Source: Terriglobales bacterium
GTDB lineage: Bacteria; Acidobacteriota; Terriglobia; Terriglobales; Acidobacteriaceae
DNA: 64,000 bases
Assembly (NCBI GenBank): GCA_035651655.1
Contig: DASRFG010000002.1
Location: 62,001 to 126,000, forward strand
Reading direction: 5' to 3'
The notes under the pieces were generated by a model, which was given only the letters and a program-made list of their open reading frames with translations, did not search any database and had not been told where the DNA came from. Shown in pieces: positions 8,696 through 17,147 of the stretch. The translations under genes and the position numbers were made by a program. Numbering within the stretch: position 1 is the stretch's first letter; every line of letters starts with the position of its first letter.

Positions 8696-11158
8696 TCAGC
8701 TTGCGGCGGGAGCGACTTCGAGCGGGCGCTCGTATTCGCACTCTTTATTGGGACAGGCAATTACCGGCCCGGCTTTCAATGTTTTCTCTACCAGATATTC
8801 GCCGCCACATTCCGGGCACTTCTCCGCGAGGGGCTTGTTGGCAGAGGTAAACTTGCACTTGGGATAGTTAGAGCAACCGTAGAAGGTGTTGCCCTTGCGG
8901 CGGGCACGCTTCTCCACTACTTCCCCGTCCTTGCACTCCGGACATTTCACGCCGATGAAGTTTTGCTTCACGTACTTGCATTCGGGGTAGCCGCTGCAAG
9001 ATGTGAACTCGCCGTACCGGCCATGGCGCAACACCATGTTGCGACCACATTGGGGGCAGGTTTCGTCCAGCGGAATGTCGGGCACTTTGCGCCCTTGGTC
9101 GAGCCGGCGCGTGGTCTTGCAATCGGGATAGCCAGTACACGCCATGAACTGCCCAAAACGTCCGCGTTTGAGGACCATGGGCCGCCCGCAGTTCTCGCAG
9201 TATTCTTCCTGTGCGGTACCTTGCACATCTGCTGTATCGAGGTCCGGCAGATCAATAGGATTTTCCTTGGTGAAGGTGCAGGTGTTGGGATCCTCTTTGT
9301 CGTAAGAGCTGCACGCAAAGAAAGACCCATGCTTGCCCCACTTGATCACCAGCGGTGAGCCGCAGCGCTCGCACTTCTCTTCCGTAGGCTTCTCCATACG
9401 CTTGATGTTTTCCATGTGCTTCTCGGCGTAATGGAGGTCCTTCTCGAATTTTTTGTAAAACTCATGCAGGGCGTCAGTCCACTTCTCCTGACCTTCCTCG
9501 ATTTCGTCCAGCTCTTCTTCCAGCCGAGCGGTGTATTGAGGATCAAAAATATCTTTGAAATTCTCGACCAGCAAATCCGTCACCACCAGACCGATTTCAG
9601 TAGGCGCGAACTTGCCTCCGGCCTTCTGCACGTACTGGCGCTCCTGAATGGTGCTGAGAATGGTGGCGTAGGTTGATGGACGGCCAATGCCGCGTTCTTC
9701 GAGCTCTTTGACCAGCGAAGCTTCGTTGTAGCGCGGAGGCGGTTCGGTGAAGTGCTGCTCCGGCTTGAGCTCGCGCAAGGTGAGTGACTGGCCCGTTTCC
9801 AGCGGCGGCAGCTTGTGCTTGAGCGCCTCGTCTTCTTCGTCCTTGCCTTCTTTGGATTCCTCGTAAATCTTCAGGAAACCGTCAAACTTCAGTACTGATC
9901 CGGTGACGCGGAACCAGAAAGTATCAGCCGCAGTTTTGGCGTCTATATCCACCGTGGTCTGATCGAAAACCGCCGGGTTCATTTGCGACGCAACGAAGCG
10001 TTGCCAGATGAGCTTGTAAACCTTGAACTCGTCTTCCTGCAGGTATTGCTTGACCTGGTCGGGATGGCGCAAGGCCGAGGTGGGACGAATCGCCTCGTGG
10101 CCTTCCTGCGCGCCTTTCTTACTCTTGTAAGTATTAGGCTGCTCCGGCAAATACTCGGGGCCGTATTGTTGGCCAATCATTTCGCGCAACTCCGCCAATG
10201 CATCCGGCGACACGCGCGTTGAATCCGTGCGCATATAAGTAATGAGGCCGACCAGGCCTTCGTCGCCCAGTTCAATTCCTTCATAGAGGCGCTGCGCGAT
10301 CATCATGGTCCGCTTGACGCTGAAGCGCAGGCGTCGCGAGGAATCCTGCTGCAGCTTGCTGGTGGTGAATGGCGGCGTGGCATTGCGGCGGCGCTCTTTC
10401 TTTTCAGCCGAGCGGACAGTCCATTTCGCCGCTTCCAGCCCGGCGCGGATCTTCTCCGCTTCCTCACCGTTGGGAATTTCGATCTTTTCTTCGCCTCGAC
10501 CCAGGAAGCGAGCGTCGAACGCCGGAGGCTTGTTCGCAGCCAGATGCGCGTCCAGGGTCCAGTATTCCTTCTTTTCGAATGCCTTGATCTCTCGTTCGCG
10601 TTCTACGATCAGGCGCAATGCCACAGTCTGAACGCGTCCGGCTGAGAGTCCGCGGCGGACTTTGTCCCAGAGCAGCGGCGAAACCTGATAGCCGACCAGG
10701 CGATCGAGCACGCGACGGGTCTGCTGCGCGTCCACCAGGTTCCAATCAATCTCTCGCGGATGATCAAAGCCATCGCGCACGCCGCGTTGCGTAATTTCGT
10801 TGAAGGTGACGCGATGAATCGGAATACCACCTTTTTTCTTCTTCTTGCCCCCGCCGTTTGGCCCGAGCTCTTCGGCCAGGTGCGCAGCAATGGCTTCGCC
10901 TTCGCGATCGGGGTCAGGCGCCAGGTAGATGGCAGCAGCGTCCTTGGCCAGCTTTTTCAGCCTGGCGACAACCTTCTCCTTGCCAGGAATGACAACGTAT
11001 TCGGTCTCAAAATCATTGTCGATATCAACCCCAAGCTGGCTCTTCGGCAGGTCTTTGACGTGGCCGAGCGAAGCCTCCACGTCGAACCCTTTGCCTAGAT
11101 ATTTCTTGATGGTTTTCGCCTTGGCAGGCGACTCGACAATTACCAGATTATTAGCCAA
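8696..11158 (-). CDS. topA: DNA topoisomerase I
   Basis: Type IA topoisomerase that relaxes negative supercoils; 820 residues. The Toprim domain starts at the N terminus (VIVESPAKAKTIKKYLG, then DPDREGEAIAAH), and the active-site tyrosine is Tyr308 in GLITYMRTDSTR. The C terminus carries five cysteine-type zinc ribbons, from CERCGSP to CPNKEC, about residues 595-810; E. coli TopA has three plus two zinc-less repeats. The dprA gene lies 278 nt upstream on the same strand, a common pairing in bacteria. A possible extended -10 promoter lies in that gap. Confidence 0.97.
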   Translation of the reverse strand: MANNLVIVESPAKAKTIKKYLGKGFDVEASLGHVKDLPKSQLGVDIDNDFETEYVVIPGKEKVVARLKKLAKDAAAIYLAPDPDREGEAIAAHLAEELGPNGGGKKKKKGGIPIHRVTFNEITQRGVRDGFDHPREIDWNLVDAQQTRRVLDRLVGYQVSPLLWDKVRRGLSAGRVQTVALRLIVEREREIKAFEKKEYWTLDAHLAANKPPAFDARFLGRGEEKIEIPNGEEAEKIRAGLEAAKWTVRSAEKKERRRNATPPFTTSKLQQDSSRRLRFSVKRTMMIAQRLYEGIELGDEGLVGLITYMRTDSTRVSPDALAELREMIGQQYGPEYLPEQPNTYKSKKGAQEGHEAIRPTSALRHPDQVKQYLQEDEFKVYKLIWQRFVASQMNPAVFDQTTVDIDAKTAADTFWFRVTGSVLKFDGFLKIYEESKEGKDEEDEALKHKLPPLETGQSLTLRELKPEQHFTEPPPRYNEASLVKELEERGIGRPSTYATILSTIQERQYVQKAGGKFAPTEIGLVVTDLLVENFKDIFDPQYTARLEEELDEIEEGQEKWTDALHEFYKKFEKDLHYAEKHMENIKRMEKPTEEKCERCGSPLVIKWGKHGSFFACSSYDKEDPNTCTFTKENPIDLPDLDTADVQGTAQEEYCENCGRPMVLKRGRFGQFMACTGYPDCKTTRRLDQGRKVPDIPLDETCPQCGRNMVLRHGRYGEFTSCSGYPECKYVKQNFIGVKCPECKDGEVVEKRARRKGNTFYGCSNYPKCKFTSANKPLAEKCPECGGEYLVEKTLKAGPVIACPNKECEYERPLEVAPAAS

Positions 11159-11284
11159 TATCTCCTCAAAATTAGCGCCGCACCAGTCGGCGGCGTCGTT
11201 CTACCTCTTTTGAAACTAGCACGGAACACCAACTCTCGCCATGCTGCTTGTGGGGGATCAGCGGATTCGATGCTCCACTCGGCC

Positions 11285-11304
11285 TGCCGGATGCAACCGG
11301 CAGC
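11285..11304 (-). other. Hairpin in the topA leader
   Basis: CTGCCGG (11285-11291) pairs with CCGGCAG (11298-11304), a 7-bp stem with a 6-nt loop about 130 nt upstream of the topA start. Its role is unknown; no U tract follows on either strand, so a simple terminator is unlikely. Confidence 0.35.
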
Positions 11305-11378
11305 AAGTCACAGGCACTCCCTCTCCAGCCGGGGAACCGTAACTTCTGCTCGAGGCCACTTCGAGGTGAATTGCGGGT

Positions 11379-11387
11379 ACTATAGCA
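11379..11387 (-). promoter_or_regulatory. Possible extended -10 promoter of topA
   Basis: On the minus strand the sequence reads TGCTATAGT, an extended -10 element (TGn before a TATAAT-like hexamer), about 220 nt before the topA ATG. No good -35 box was found at the usual distance, which extended -10 promoters can lack. It would let topA be transcribed apart from dprA. Confidence 0.35.
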
Positions 11388-11436
11388 CGCCCGCCCTCCC
11401 GACACCCCGTGAGATGTCGTGACGAAGGTAAGTAGC

Positions 11437-12603
11437 TCAAAAGGCTTTCACGAAGTTCTTTCCCGGCAGTTGCCGAACCTTCCCCGCCAACTCAAGCTCG
11501 AACAGCGCTGCGAAGATTTCAGACGATGACAATTCAGGCTCGAGCTTTTCCACAATTACATCGATCTGAGTGGCCTCGTCCTTTTTAAGCAGGCTGAGGA
11601 TACGGCGCTCGTGCGGCGCCATAGCGTGATCTTCAAACAGATTTCCCGTCCCAGGCACATCCGCCGCGGTTTCCGGTGGAGAGAGTTGAACCCGAATCTG
11701 TGTCGGCAAATCTTCCCAAACGTCCTCCCATGTCGCCACTAACTTGGCGCCCTGCTTGATCAAGGTATTGGGCCCCCAGGAGTTGCGGTTTGTGACGTTG
11801 CCGGGGACCGCGAAGATTTCACGGTTTTGCTCCAGCGCGCAGCGGGCAGTGATGCGGGTGCCACTGTACTCTCCAGCTTCGATGACTAAGACGCCCACGG
11901 ACATGCCGCTGATGATGCGATTGCGAATGGGAAAATTCTGGGGCGCGGCAAACGTGGAAATGGGAAATTCAGAGACTTGCGCACCGCCGGTGGCCAGGAT
12001 CTGCTCCGAAAGCCGCTGGTTTTCCCGCGGGTAAATCACATCTATTCCGGTGCCAAACACGGCGATGGTCTTACCTCTTGCGGCGATGGCGCCGCGATGC
12101 GCTGCGCTGTCAATGCCGCGCGCCATGCCACTGGCTATTGCCAGACCGCGCGCCGCAAGATCAGCACAGAGTCGCTCTGCCATGCCAAGGCCGTAAGGGC
12201 TGGGATGACGCGTGCCCACAACGGCAATGGAAGGCTGCGCCAGGACGGCTACGTCGCCGCGGGCATACAGTACCAGCGGCGGATCGTAAATCTCACGCAG
12301 GCGTTGCGGATATTGAGGATCGTCCAGCGTCAGAATCCTGATATTGAGCGCCGAGGCGCGGGCAAGTTCCTCCCCCGCCAGTTCCATGGACTTGCCCGTC
12401 GCCAGTGACTGGGCGGAGACGGCGGGTATGGCTGCGGCCTCCAGCTCCGTCAGGGAAGCCCGGAAGATGTGATCTACGCTTCCAAACCGTTCAAGCATCC
12501 GCCGCGCCCGAGTGGGACCAAGACCGGGTGTCAGGAGGAGCGCGAGCCATTGCTGGACACAGGTCTGCAGGACTTCGCCCGGGATGGGAATGGCGCTGGC
12601 CAT
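11437..12603 (-). CDS. dprA: DNA-processing protein DprA
   Basis: DprA binds incoming single-stranded DNA during natural transformation and loads RecA; 388 residues. Seen: an N-terminal helix-hairpin region (LLTPGLGPTRARRMLERFG), the Rossmann-like DprA core with GTRHPSPYG, ASGMARGIDSAAHRGA and GTGIDVIYPRENQ, and a C-terminal winged-helix domain (about 325-388). Full length for the family. It sits between topA downstream and two conserved unknown genes upstream, all on the same strand. No other competence gene is in the window, so whether the cell is transformable cannot be said. Confidence 0.95.
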   Translation of the reverse strand: MASAIPIPGEVLQTCVQQWLALLLTPGLGPTRARRMLERFGSVDHIFRASLTELEAAAIPAVSAQSLATGKSMELAGEELARASALNIRILTLDDPQYPQRLREIYDPPLVLYARGDVAVLAQPSIAVVGTRHPSPYGLGMAERLCADLAARGLAIASGMARGIDSAAHRGAIAARGKTIAVFGTGIDVIYPRENQRLSEQILATGGAQVSEFPISTFAAPQNFPIRNRIISGMSVGVLVIEAGEYSGTRITARCALEQNREIFAVPGNVTNRNSWGPNTLIKQGAKLVATWEDVWEDLPTQIRVQLSPPETAADVPGTGNLFEDHAMAPHERRILSLLKKDEATQIDVIVEKLEPELSSSEIFAALFELELAGKVRQLPGKNFVKAF

Positions 12604-12714
12604 ACGTTCGGAGAATGGGCGGACTTTATACGGGAGGCAAAAAGAGTGTCAAGGAAGGAGGACACACACGATTGTGACCACGAGACCGGGCCCACCAGCA
12701 AAGCGGGGGCCATC

Positions 12715-13017
12715 TCACGGTTTAAGAGCGCCGGATAAGAGGGCTTCGACCAGCGCCGCCCATTCGGCTTCAAGGGCGGGGCGGTGAAAGCTGCGCCCGG
12801 CACGCTGGTACCAGTACTCAGCATTGGACGCCGACCCCTCCTTGCGGTGCAAGTAGGCGTGGACAGCCATGCCGTCTACGGTTTCCAGTTCGTCAATCAG
12901 GTCGTGAGCGCGAGCCCAATCACCTTTTGCGTCCCACCAGAGCGCCGCTAGCGGGGCTGATAGCCCTGGGCTCGGCGCCTCTCCCGTAACTGAACCTCTG
13001 AATTCATCTGGATTCAT
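12715..13017 (-). CDS. Conserved small protein, AYLHRKEG/YWYQRAGR type
   Basis: A 100-residue soluble protein whose C-terminal half has a striking conserved-looking core: WWDAKGDWARAHDLID, then AYLHRKEGSASNAEYWYQRA. I recognise this pattern as a widespread family of unknown function but cannot name a role. Its ATG overlaps the stop of the gene upstream by 4 nt (ATGA), so the two are very likely translated together. It ends about 110 nt before dprA on the same strand. Confidence 0.75.
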   Translation of the reverse strand: MNPDEFRGSVTGEAPSPGLSAPLAALWWDAKGDWARAHDLIDELETVDGMAVHAYLHRKEGSASNAEYWYQRAGRSFHRPALEAEWAALVEALLSGALKP

Positions 13018-13649
13018 GTGGGCCCACCTTCTCCTCCGGGTTGGCGATTGTCTGCCAGAATTATGGCAGCCGCAAGTGCCGCGTTTTTTTGATCTTTGGT
13101 CCAGGGCGGGCCCATAGAACGCCCCAGGGTTGAGATCCCACGCTGCACCTCGTTTGCCGCATTCCCGAATGCGGTGTTGATGCGCGCATCGAGGTCACGT
13201 TCTTTGATTGCTGTGACTGGAATTTTCAAATGTTCACAAGCTTGCCTTACGGCATTGCGAAAGAATTCGCCTTCCGCGGTATGAATCAGCGGGTGCGACG
13301 CGAGAATCTGTGAAACAGCCTGTAGAGGACGACCCGAGGCTAACAGAACAGCAGAACCTATCACTCGATACTGGTGGGCTTCCAATTCTCGCGCCAACTC
13401 TCCCACGGCCGCTAAGGCCAAGCGCTCTGAGACGGCGGCACAGTCAGCGAGGTATTTTTCTTTTTCTGCCAATCCAAGAAGTTCAGCACTCGCCGCGTAG
13501 TGATAGGGCTGCCTCGCACCGGGAACCTTCGAGTCGGTGATTTCGATTCGCCTCCGATCTATTAGCTCTATCGCGTTGGCATCTCCGGAAATTGCCACGA
13601 GCACTCCCCAACCCGAATGCATTCGAACCCCGAGGGCTGCGCGCTTCAT
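13014..13649 (-). CDS. Conserved protein of unknown function, possible RNase H-like fold
   Basis: A 211-residue protein from the ATG at 13649 (MKRAALGVRMHSGWG). The open frame runs further upstream to 13823, but that part overlaps the divergent mqnA start and looks non-coding. The N-terminal strand (ALGVRMHSGWGVLVAISG) followed by a second strand with RRRIEI resembles the opening of RNase H/actin-like folds such as RuvC, and the C-terminal KDQKNAALAAAIIL helix suits that reading; this is a guess from pattern alone. It overlaps the 100-residue gene downstream by 4 nt and is divergent to mqnA. Confidence 0.72.
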   Translation of the reverse strand: MKRAALGVRMHSGWGVLVAISGDANAIELIDRRRIEITDSKVPGARQPYHYAASAELLGLAEKEKYLADCAAVSERLALAAVGELARELEAHQYRVIGSAVLLASGRPLQAVSQILASHPLIHTAEGEFFRNAVRQACEHLKIPVTAIKERDLDARINTAFGNAANEVQRGISTLGRSMGPPWTKDQKNAALAAAIILADNRQPGGEGGPT

Positions 13650-13734
13650 GTTTAAAAGAATACTAACCCTCCGGATGACGTTCCGCGGTGTTGGCCTCTC
13701 ACATCCGAGATTGTGCCCTGACTGTGCTGCTAGA

Positions 13735-14595
13735 ATGAGCCTTCTGCGCATGCGCCGCTTCCGAATTGCCGCAATCTCATACCTGAACACGGCACCGCTG
13801 ATGTGGGACTTTATCCACGGCAAGGCTGCGCGCGACTTCGATATTTCCTACACCGTGCCGGCGACTTGTGCCGCGGCATTGCGTGAAGGTTCAGCGGACA
13901 TCGGCATAATCCCCGCTATTGCGTACACGAGTATTCCCGATCTGGTGATCATTCCTGAGGTCGCCATCGCTGCCAAAGGCCCGGTACGGTCAATTCTGCT
14001 GGTCAGCAAGGTCCGGCTGGAAGAAATAAGGACGGTGGCGACTGACCAATCTTCGTTGAGCTCGGTCGGATTAGCGAAAGTAATCTTCAACAAATGGCTG
14101 GGAGGCAACCGCGACTTCCGTTCCCTGCCGCCTGATTTGCCATCAATGTTGCAGGCTTGCGATGCCGCTTTAATTATCGGCGATCCGGCCCTGAAGGTGG
14201 ATCGGTCTCGCTATCACGTGTTCGATCTTGCGGAGCAATGGCGGCAGTTTACCGGAAAACCATTTGTTTTCGCATTCTGGGCGGTGCGCCAAGATGCGCT
14301 CGCAGGCACAGAAACTTTGGAACTGGCCTCGATTTTTCAGCAGTCACGCGATCACGGCCTCGAGCCTGTACACCTTGATTCGATCGCCCGCGAGTGGGCG
14401 CCCAGAGTGGGAATCAGCGAAGATGAAGTCAGAGCATACCTGACCAGGAACATCCACTATGTGCTCGATACCGAATGTTTGGCCGGCATGCAGCTGTTCT
14501 TTCGCTATGCTGCCGAGTTAGGCGTCGTACATCGGGTGCCGCCGCTTCGCTTTCTGCAGCCGCTCACAGCGTCTTCCATTTCTCGTCTGGCATAG
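13735..14595 (+). CDS. mqnA: Chorismate dehydratase MqnA (futalosine menaquinone pathway)
   Basis: First enzyme of the futalosine pathway: it removes water from chorismate to give 3-[(1-carboxyvinyl)oxy]benzoate. The protein is 286 residues from ATG 13735; the frame is open upstream but overlaps the divergent gene. The N terminus FRIAAISYLNTAPLMW is typical of MqnA, a periplasmic-binding-protein-like fold, followed by the substrate-binding stretch REGSADIGIIPAIAY. mqnC follows after one intervening gene, and mqnD lies 5 kb further on. MqnA and MqnD are related folds; the SYLNTAPL motif and position relative to mqnC favour MqnA. Confidence 0.93.
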   Translation: MSLLRMRRFRIAAISYLNTAPLMWDFIHGKAARDFDISYTVPATCAAALREGSADIGIIPAIAYTSIPDLVIIPEVAIAAKGPVRSILLVSKVRLEEIRTVATDQSSLSSVGLAKVIFNKWLGGNRDFRSLPPDLPSMLQACDAALIIGDPALKVDRSRYHVFDLAEQWRQFTGKPFVFAFWAVRQDALAGTETLELASIFQQSRDHGLEPVHLDSIAREWAPRVGISEDEVRAYLTRNIHYVLDTECLAGMQLFFRYAAELGVVHRVPPLRFLQPLTASSISRLA

Positions 14596-14690
14596 GCCCG
14601 AATGGCCGTCTGGCAAGGAGAAACGGCTGTTCTGAGTATCTTTCCGCGCGCTGAGCGCTTCTAAGCTGTGTCGGTCGCGTAAAGGCGCAC

Positions 14691-15359
14691 ATGCGAATTC
14701 TGCTCTCAGCGTTGCTGATCAACCCCATCTGGCAATGGGTTCACCGCCTGGGTGGCCCGGGTCTGATCCTGCTCGGATTGGCCGACAACTCCGTGGTTCC
14801 CCTACCGGGCAGTATGGACGTGTTCGTGGTGCTGCTTTCAGCCCGCAATCCTGAATGGTGGCCCTATTACGGAGTAATGGCGACATTGGGTGCGGTCTTT
14901 GGCGGTTACCTGACCTATCGCATCGCAGAAAAAGGCGGCAAGGAGACGCTGGAAAAGAAAGTCGGCGCACGCCGGGCCGCGAAGGTATACAAGAGGTTCG
15001 AGGAGCACGGATTCGTCACCGTCTTCATTGGGTCAATACTGCCTCCGCCATTTCCCATGGTCCCTGTGCTGATGACCGCCGGGGTGTTGCAATATCCTCC
15101 GAGAAAGTTCCTGTCTGCACTCGCCGCAGGCCGCGGCTTGCGTTACTTTGCTCTGGCTTTTCTGGGCCGCAGCTATGGCGGAGCGATTATCGGCTTTCTT
15201 TCGCGGTACTACATGCCTTTGTTGTATACGCTGCTGGCGCTGGCGGTGATCAGTGGAATCGGCGCGCTGCTCTACTTCAGGTGGTATCGCCCGAAGTATC
15301 GCGAGCAGAACCAGGTCGACGATCGCCTGCCGCGCCGCGAAACCAGACGCACGGCATGA
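14691..15359 (+). CDS. VTT/DedA-like membrane protein
   Basis: A 222-residue inner-membrane protein of the SNARE-associated/VTT family (YqaA/DedA-like). Some family members flip or carry lipids, others are of unknown role. Seen: a re-entrant N-terminal segment (GGPGLILLGLADNSVVPLPG), GAVFGGYLTYRIAEKGG, the conserved FIGSILPPPFPMVPVLMTAG segment, and two C-terminal membrane helices ending in a basic tail. It lies between mqnA and mqnC on the same strand with short gaps, probably in one transcript, but has no known part in menaquinone synthesis. Co-transcription with a lipid-quinone pathway is suggestive only. Confidence 0.82.
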   Translation: MRILLSALLINPIWQWVHRLGGPGLILLGLADNSVVPLPGSMDVFVVLLSARNPEWWPYYGVMATLGAVFGGYLTYRIAEKGGKETLEKKVGARRAAKVYKRFEEHGFVTVFIGSILPPPFPMVPVLMTAGVLQYPPRKFLSALAAGRGLRYFALAFLGRSYGGAIIGFLSRYYMPLLYTLLALAVISGIGALLYFRWYRPKYREQNQVDDRLPRRETRRTA

Positions 15360-15404
15360 GTTCCTCTTGGGCTGCCAACGGCCGCCACGATACAATTACA
15401 GGTT

Positions 15405-16451
15405 ATGTCGCTGACCAACGCACAGGCCATAGAGCTGTTCCGTTCCGATGACCTGATCGGCATTGGCATGGAAGCGGACGCGGTGCGGCGAAAGCTGCAC
15501 CCCGAAGGCGTGGTCACCTACATCATTGACCGCAACATCAATTACACCAACTTCTGCACCGAGTACTGCACTTTCTGCGCCTTCTACCGCCCCCTGAAAG
15601 GCCCTCAGGCCAAAGAGGGTTACATTCTGGATTTCGAAACCATCTACGAGAAGATCCGCGAGACGGTAGAACTCGGGGGGACGGGTGTGCTGATGCAGGG
15701 CGGACTGCATCCTGACTTAAAGATTGACTGGCATGAGCAAATGCTGCGCGGCATCAAGCAGCGTTTTCCCAAGGTTCACCTGCACTGTTATTCGGCGTCT
15801 GAGATTATCGCGATCGCGGAGTATAGCGGTCTCACTATCCGAGACACCATCGCACGGCTGCGCGATGCCGGCCTGGATTCGATTCCCGGCGGTGGCGCCG
15901 AAATCCTCGACGACGAAGTGCGCTACAAGATCGCCCGCTTGAAGTGCCTTACAGACGATTGGCTCAACGTGCATCGCACCGCCCACCAACTCGGCATGCG
16001 CACAACGGCCACCATGATGTTCGGGGTTGGTGAAAAGCCTGAGCACCGGGTCAACCACTTCAAGCGCTTATATGATTTGCAAGAAGAGACCGGCGGCTTC
16101 ACGGCGTTCATTCCCTGGAGTTTCCAGCCGGCGAATACGGCATTGGGCGGGCGTCACTGGGATGAAGCAACCTCGGTTGAGTACCTGAAAGTCCTGGCGA
16201 TTTCGCGAATCTTCCTTTCGAACTTCCTGAACGTGCAATCCAGCTGGGTCACTCAGGGTTTGAAGGTCTGCCAGATGGGGCTGCGATTTGGTGGCAATGA
16301 CGTCGGTTCCGTGATGCTGGAAGAAAACGTCGTCCGCGCCGCCGGGGTGAATAACTGCACCACGGAAGAAGAGTTGCGGCGCATTATCCGCGATGCAGGC
16401 TTCCGACCTGCGCAGCGAGACACTCTCTATCGTGCCTATTTCCTGAACTGA
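15405..16451 (+). CDS. mqnC: Cyclic dehypoxanthinyl futalosine synthase MqnC
   Basis: Radical-SAM enzyme of the futalosine pathway that cyclises dehypoxanthinyl futalosine; 348 residues, normal length. The iron-sulfur cluster cysteines are Cys51, Cys55 and Cys58 in NFCTEYCTFCAFYRP. Further family marks are IDRNINYTN, LMQGGLHPDLKIDWHE, DSIPGGGAEIL and TTATMMFGVGE. The related MqnE has a different sequence around these positions, so MqnC is the better call. It lies 45 nt after the VTT gene and is followed by 0.7 kb of repeats, which probably marks the end of the mqnA-VTT-mqnC unit. Confidence 0.95.
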   Translation: MSLTNAQAIELFRSDDLIGIGMEADAVRRKLHPEGVVTYIIDRNINYTNFCTEYCTFCAFYRPLKGPQAKEGYILDFETIYEKIRETVELGGTGVLMQGGLHPDLKIDWHEQMLRGIKQRFPKVHLHCYSASEIIAIAEYSGLTIRDTIARLRDAGLDSIPGGGAEILDDEVRYKIARLKCLTDDWLNVHRTAHQLGMRTTATMMFGVGEKPEHRVNHFKRLYDLQEETGGFTAFIPWSFQPANTALGGRHWDEATSVEYLKVLAISRIFLSNFLNVQSSWVTQGLKVCQMGLRFGGNDVGSVMLEENVVRAAGVNNCTTEEELRRIIRDAGFRPAQRDTLYRAYFLN

Positions 16452-16462
16452 GTTTTGGGCCT

Positions 16463-16762
16463 CAGGGGCTAAAGCCCGCTTCTCTCTTGCGCTTTATCGT
16501 GGGCCTGAAGGCCCACGCTTCCACGGTGTTCCAGGCTTTTCGAATTGTATGCGACAAGGCTAGGCCGCTACTTTGTTGGAAACTCTTCGGAAGTTCGTGT
16601 TCCGCGCCCCTTAGGCACACGTCCGACGTAGTTTCCCGCTCCTCCGAGTTATTCCGGAACCTTTTTGTCCGCGTCCTGCAGGATCGATCGCCCTAACGTG
16701 GAAGAGCACGGCTTTAGCCGTGCGGCTAGCAGCAAGGGATGAGGCCTTTAGCCCCTGTGCAC
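16463..16762. repeat. Palindromic non-coding element, copy A (about 300 bp)
   Basis: The first of two near-identical units. It opens with CAGGGGCTAAAGCCC and closes with a slightly altered reverse complement (GGCCTTTAGCCCCTG), so it has 15-bp terminal inverted repeats. Inside lie GTGGGCCTGAAGGCCCAC at about 16499-16516, followed by CTTCCACG, and near the right end CGTGGAAG followed by GCACGGCTTTAGCCGTGC. The outer and inner parts are thus arranged with two-fold symmetry around a central segment of about 170 nt. There is no transposase and no credible gene inside. It resembles a MITE or a large REP-type element. Confidence 0.85.
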
Positions 16763-16772
16763 TAAAAATCCG

Positions 16773-17080
16773 CAGGGGCTAAAGCCCCGCTTCTTTCGTG
16801 CGCTTTATCGTGGGCCTGAAGGCCCACGCTTCCACGGTGTTCCAGGCTTTTCGAATTGTTTGCGACAAGGCTAGGCCGCTTGCCACTCATTGGAGACTCT
16901 TCGGGAGTTCGTTAACCGGGAGTGCCTTCTTGTAGGTACACGTCCGAAGTCGCTCCCCGTAACTCCGAGTTATTCCGGAACGTTTTGCTTCACGTCCTTA
17001 AGGCTTGCCCTAACGTGGAAGAGCACGGCTTTAGCCGTGCGGCTAGCAGCAAGATCATGAGGGCTTTAGCCCCTGTGCAC
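16773..17080. repeat. Palindromic non-coding element, copy B (about 308 bp)
   Basis: Direct repeat of copy A, 10 nt after it. Its ends are perfect inverted repeats: CAGGGGCTAAAGCCC at 16773 and GGGCTTTAGCCCCTG up to about 17075. The same two internal hairpins are present, and the arms are almost unchanged from copy A. The central segment (about 16880-17000) differs from copy A at many positions and by small indels, so the arms are better conserved than the middle. The stretch 16452-17147 contains nothing else except the promoter noted at 17088. Confidence 0.85.
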
Positions 17081-17087
17081 TCAAACT

Positions 17088-17116
17088 TTGGTCCCCGTAC
17101 AGAACTCAGGTAAAAT
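17088..17116 (+). promoter_or_regulatory. Sigma-70-type promoter of the glycosyltransferase gene
   Basis: TTGGTC at 17088-17093 and TAAAAT at 17111-17116 are separated by exactly 17 nt. The expected start of transcription near 17123 is about 25 nt before the gene's ATG. The promoter begins only 8 nt after repeat copy B ends. Confidence 0.55.
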
Positions 17117-17147
17117 GAATAGTTTGCTCCGCTAGTTGCAAGAGAAC

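Noticed and set aside
13537-13734. N-terminal extension of mqnA
   Set aside because: It overlaps the start of the divergent gene, and the conserved MqnA N terminus begins at 13735.
16487-17113. Two short plus-strand frames (16487-16696 and 16922-17113) inside the palindromic elements
   Set aside because: They read through hairpin stems, differ between the two copies and have no start signals.
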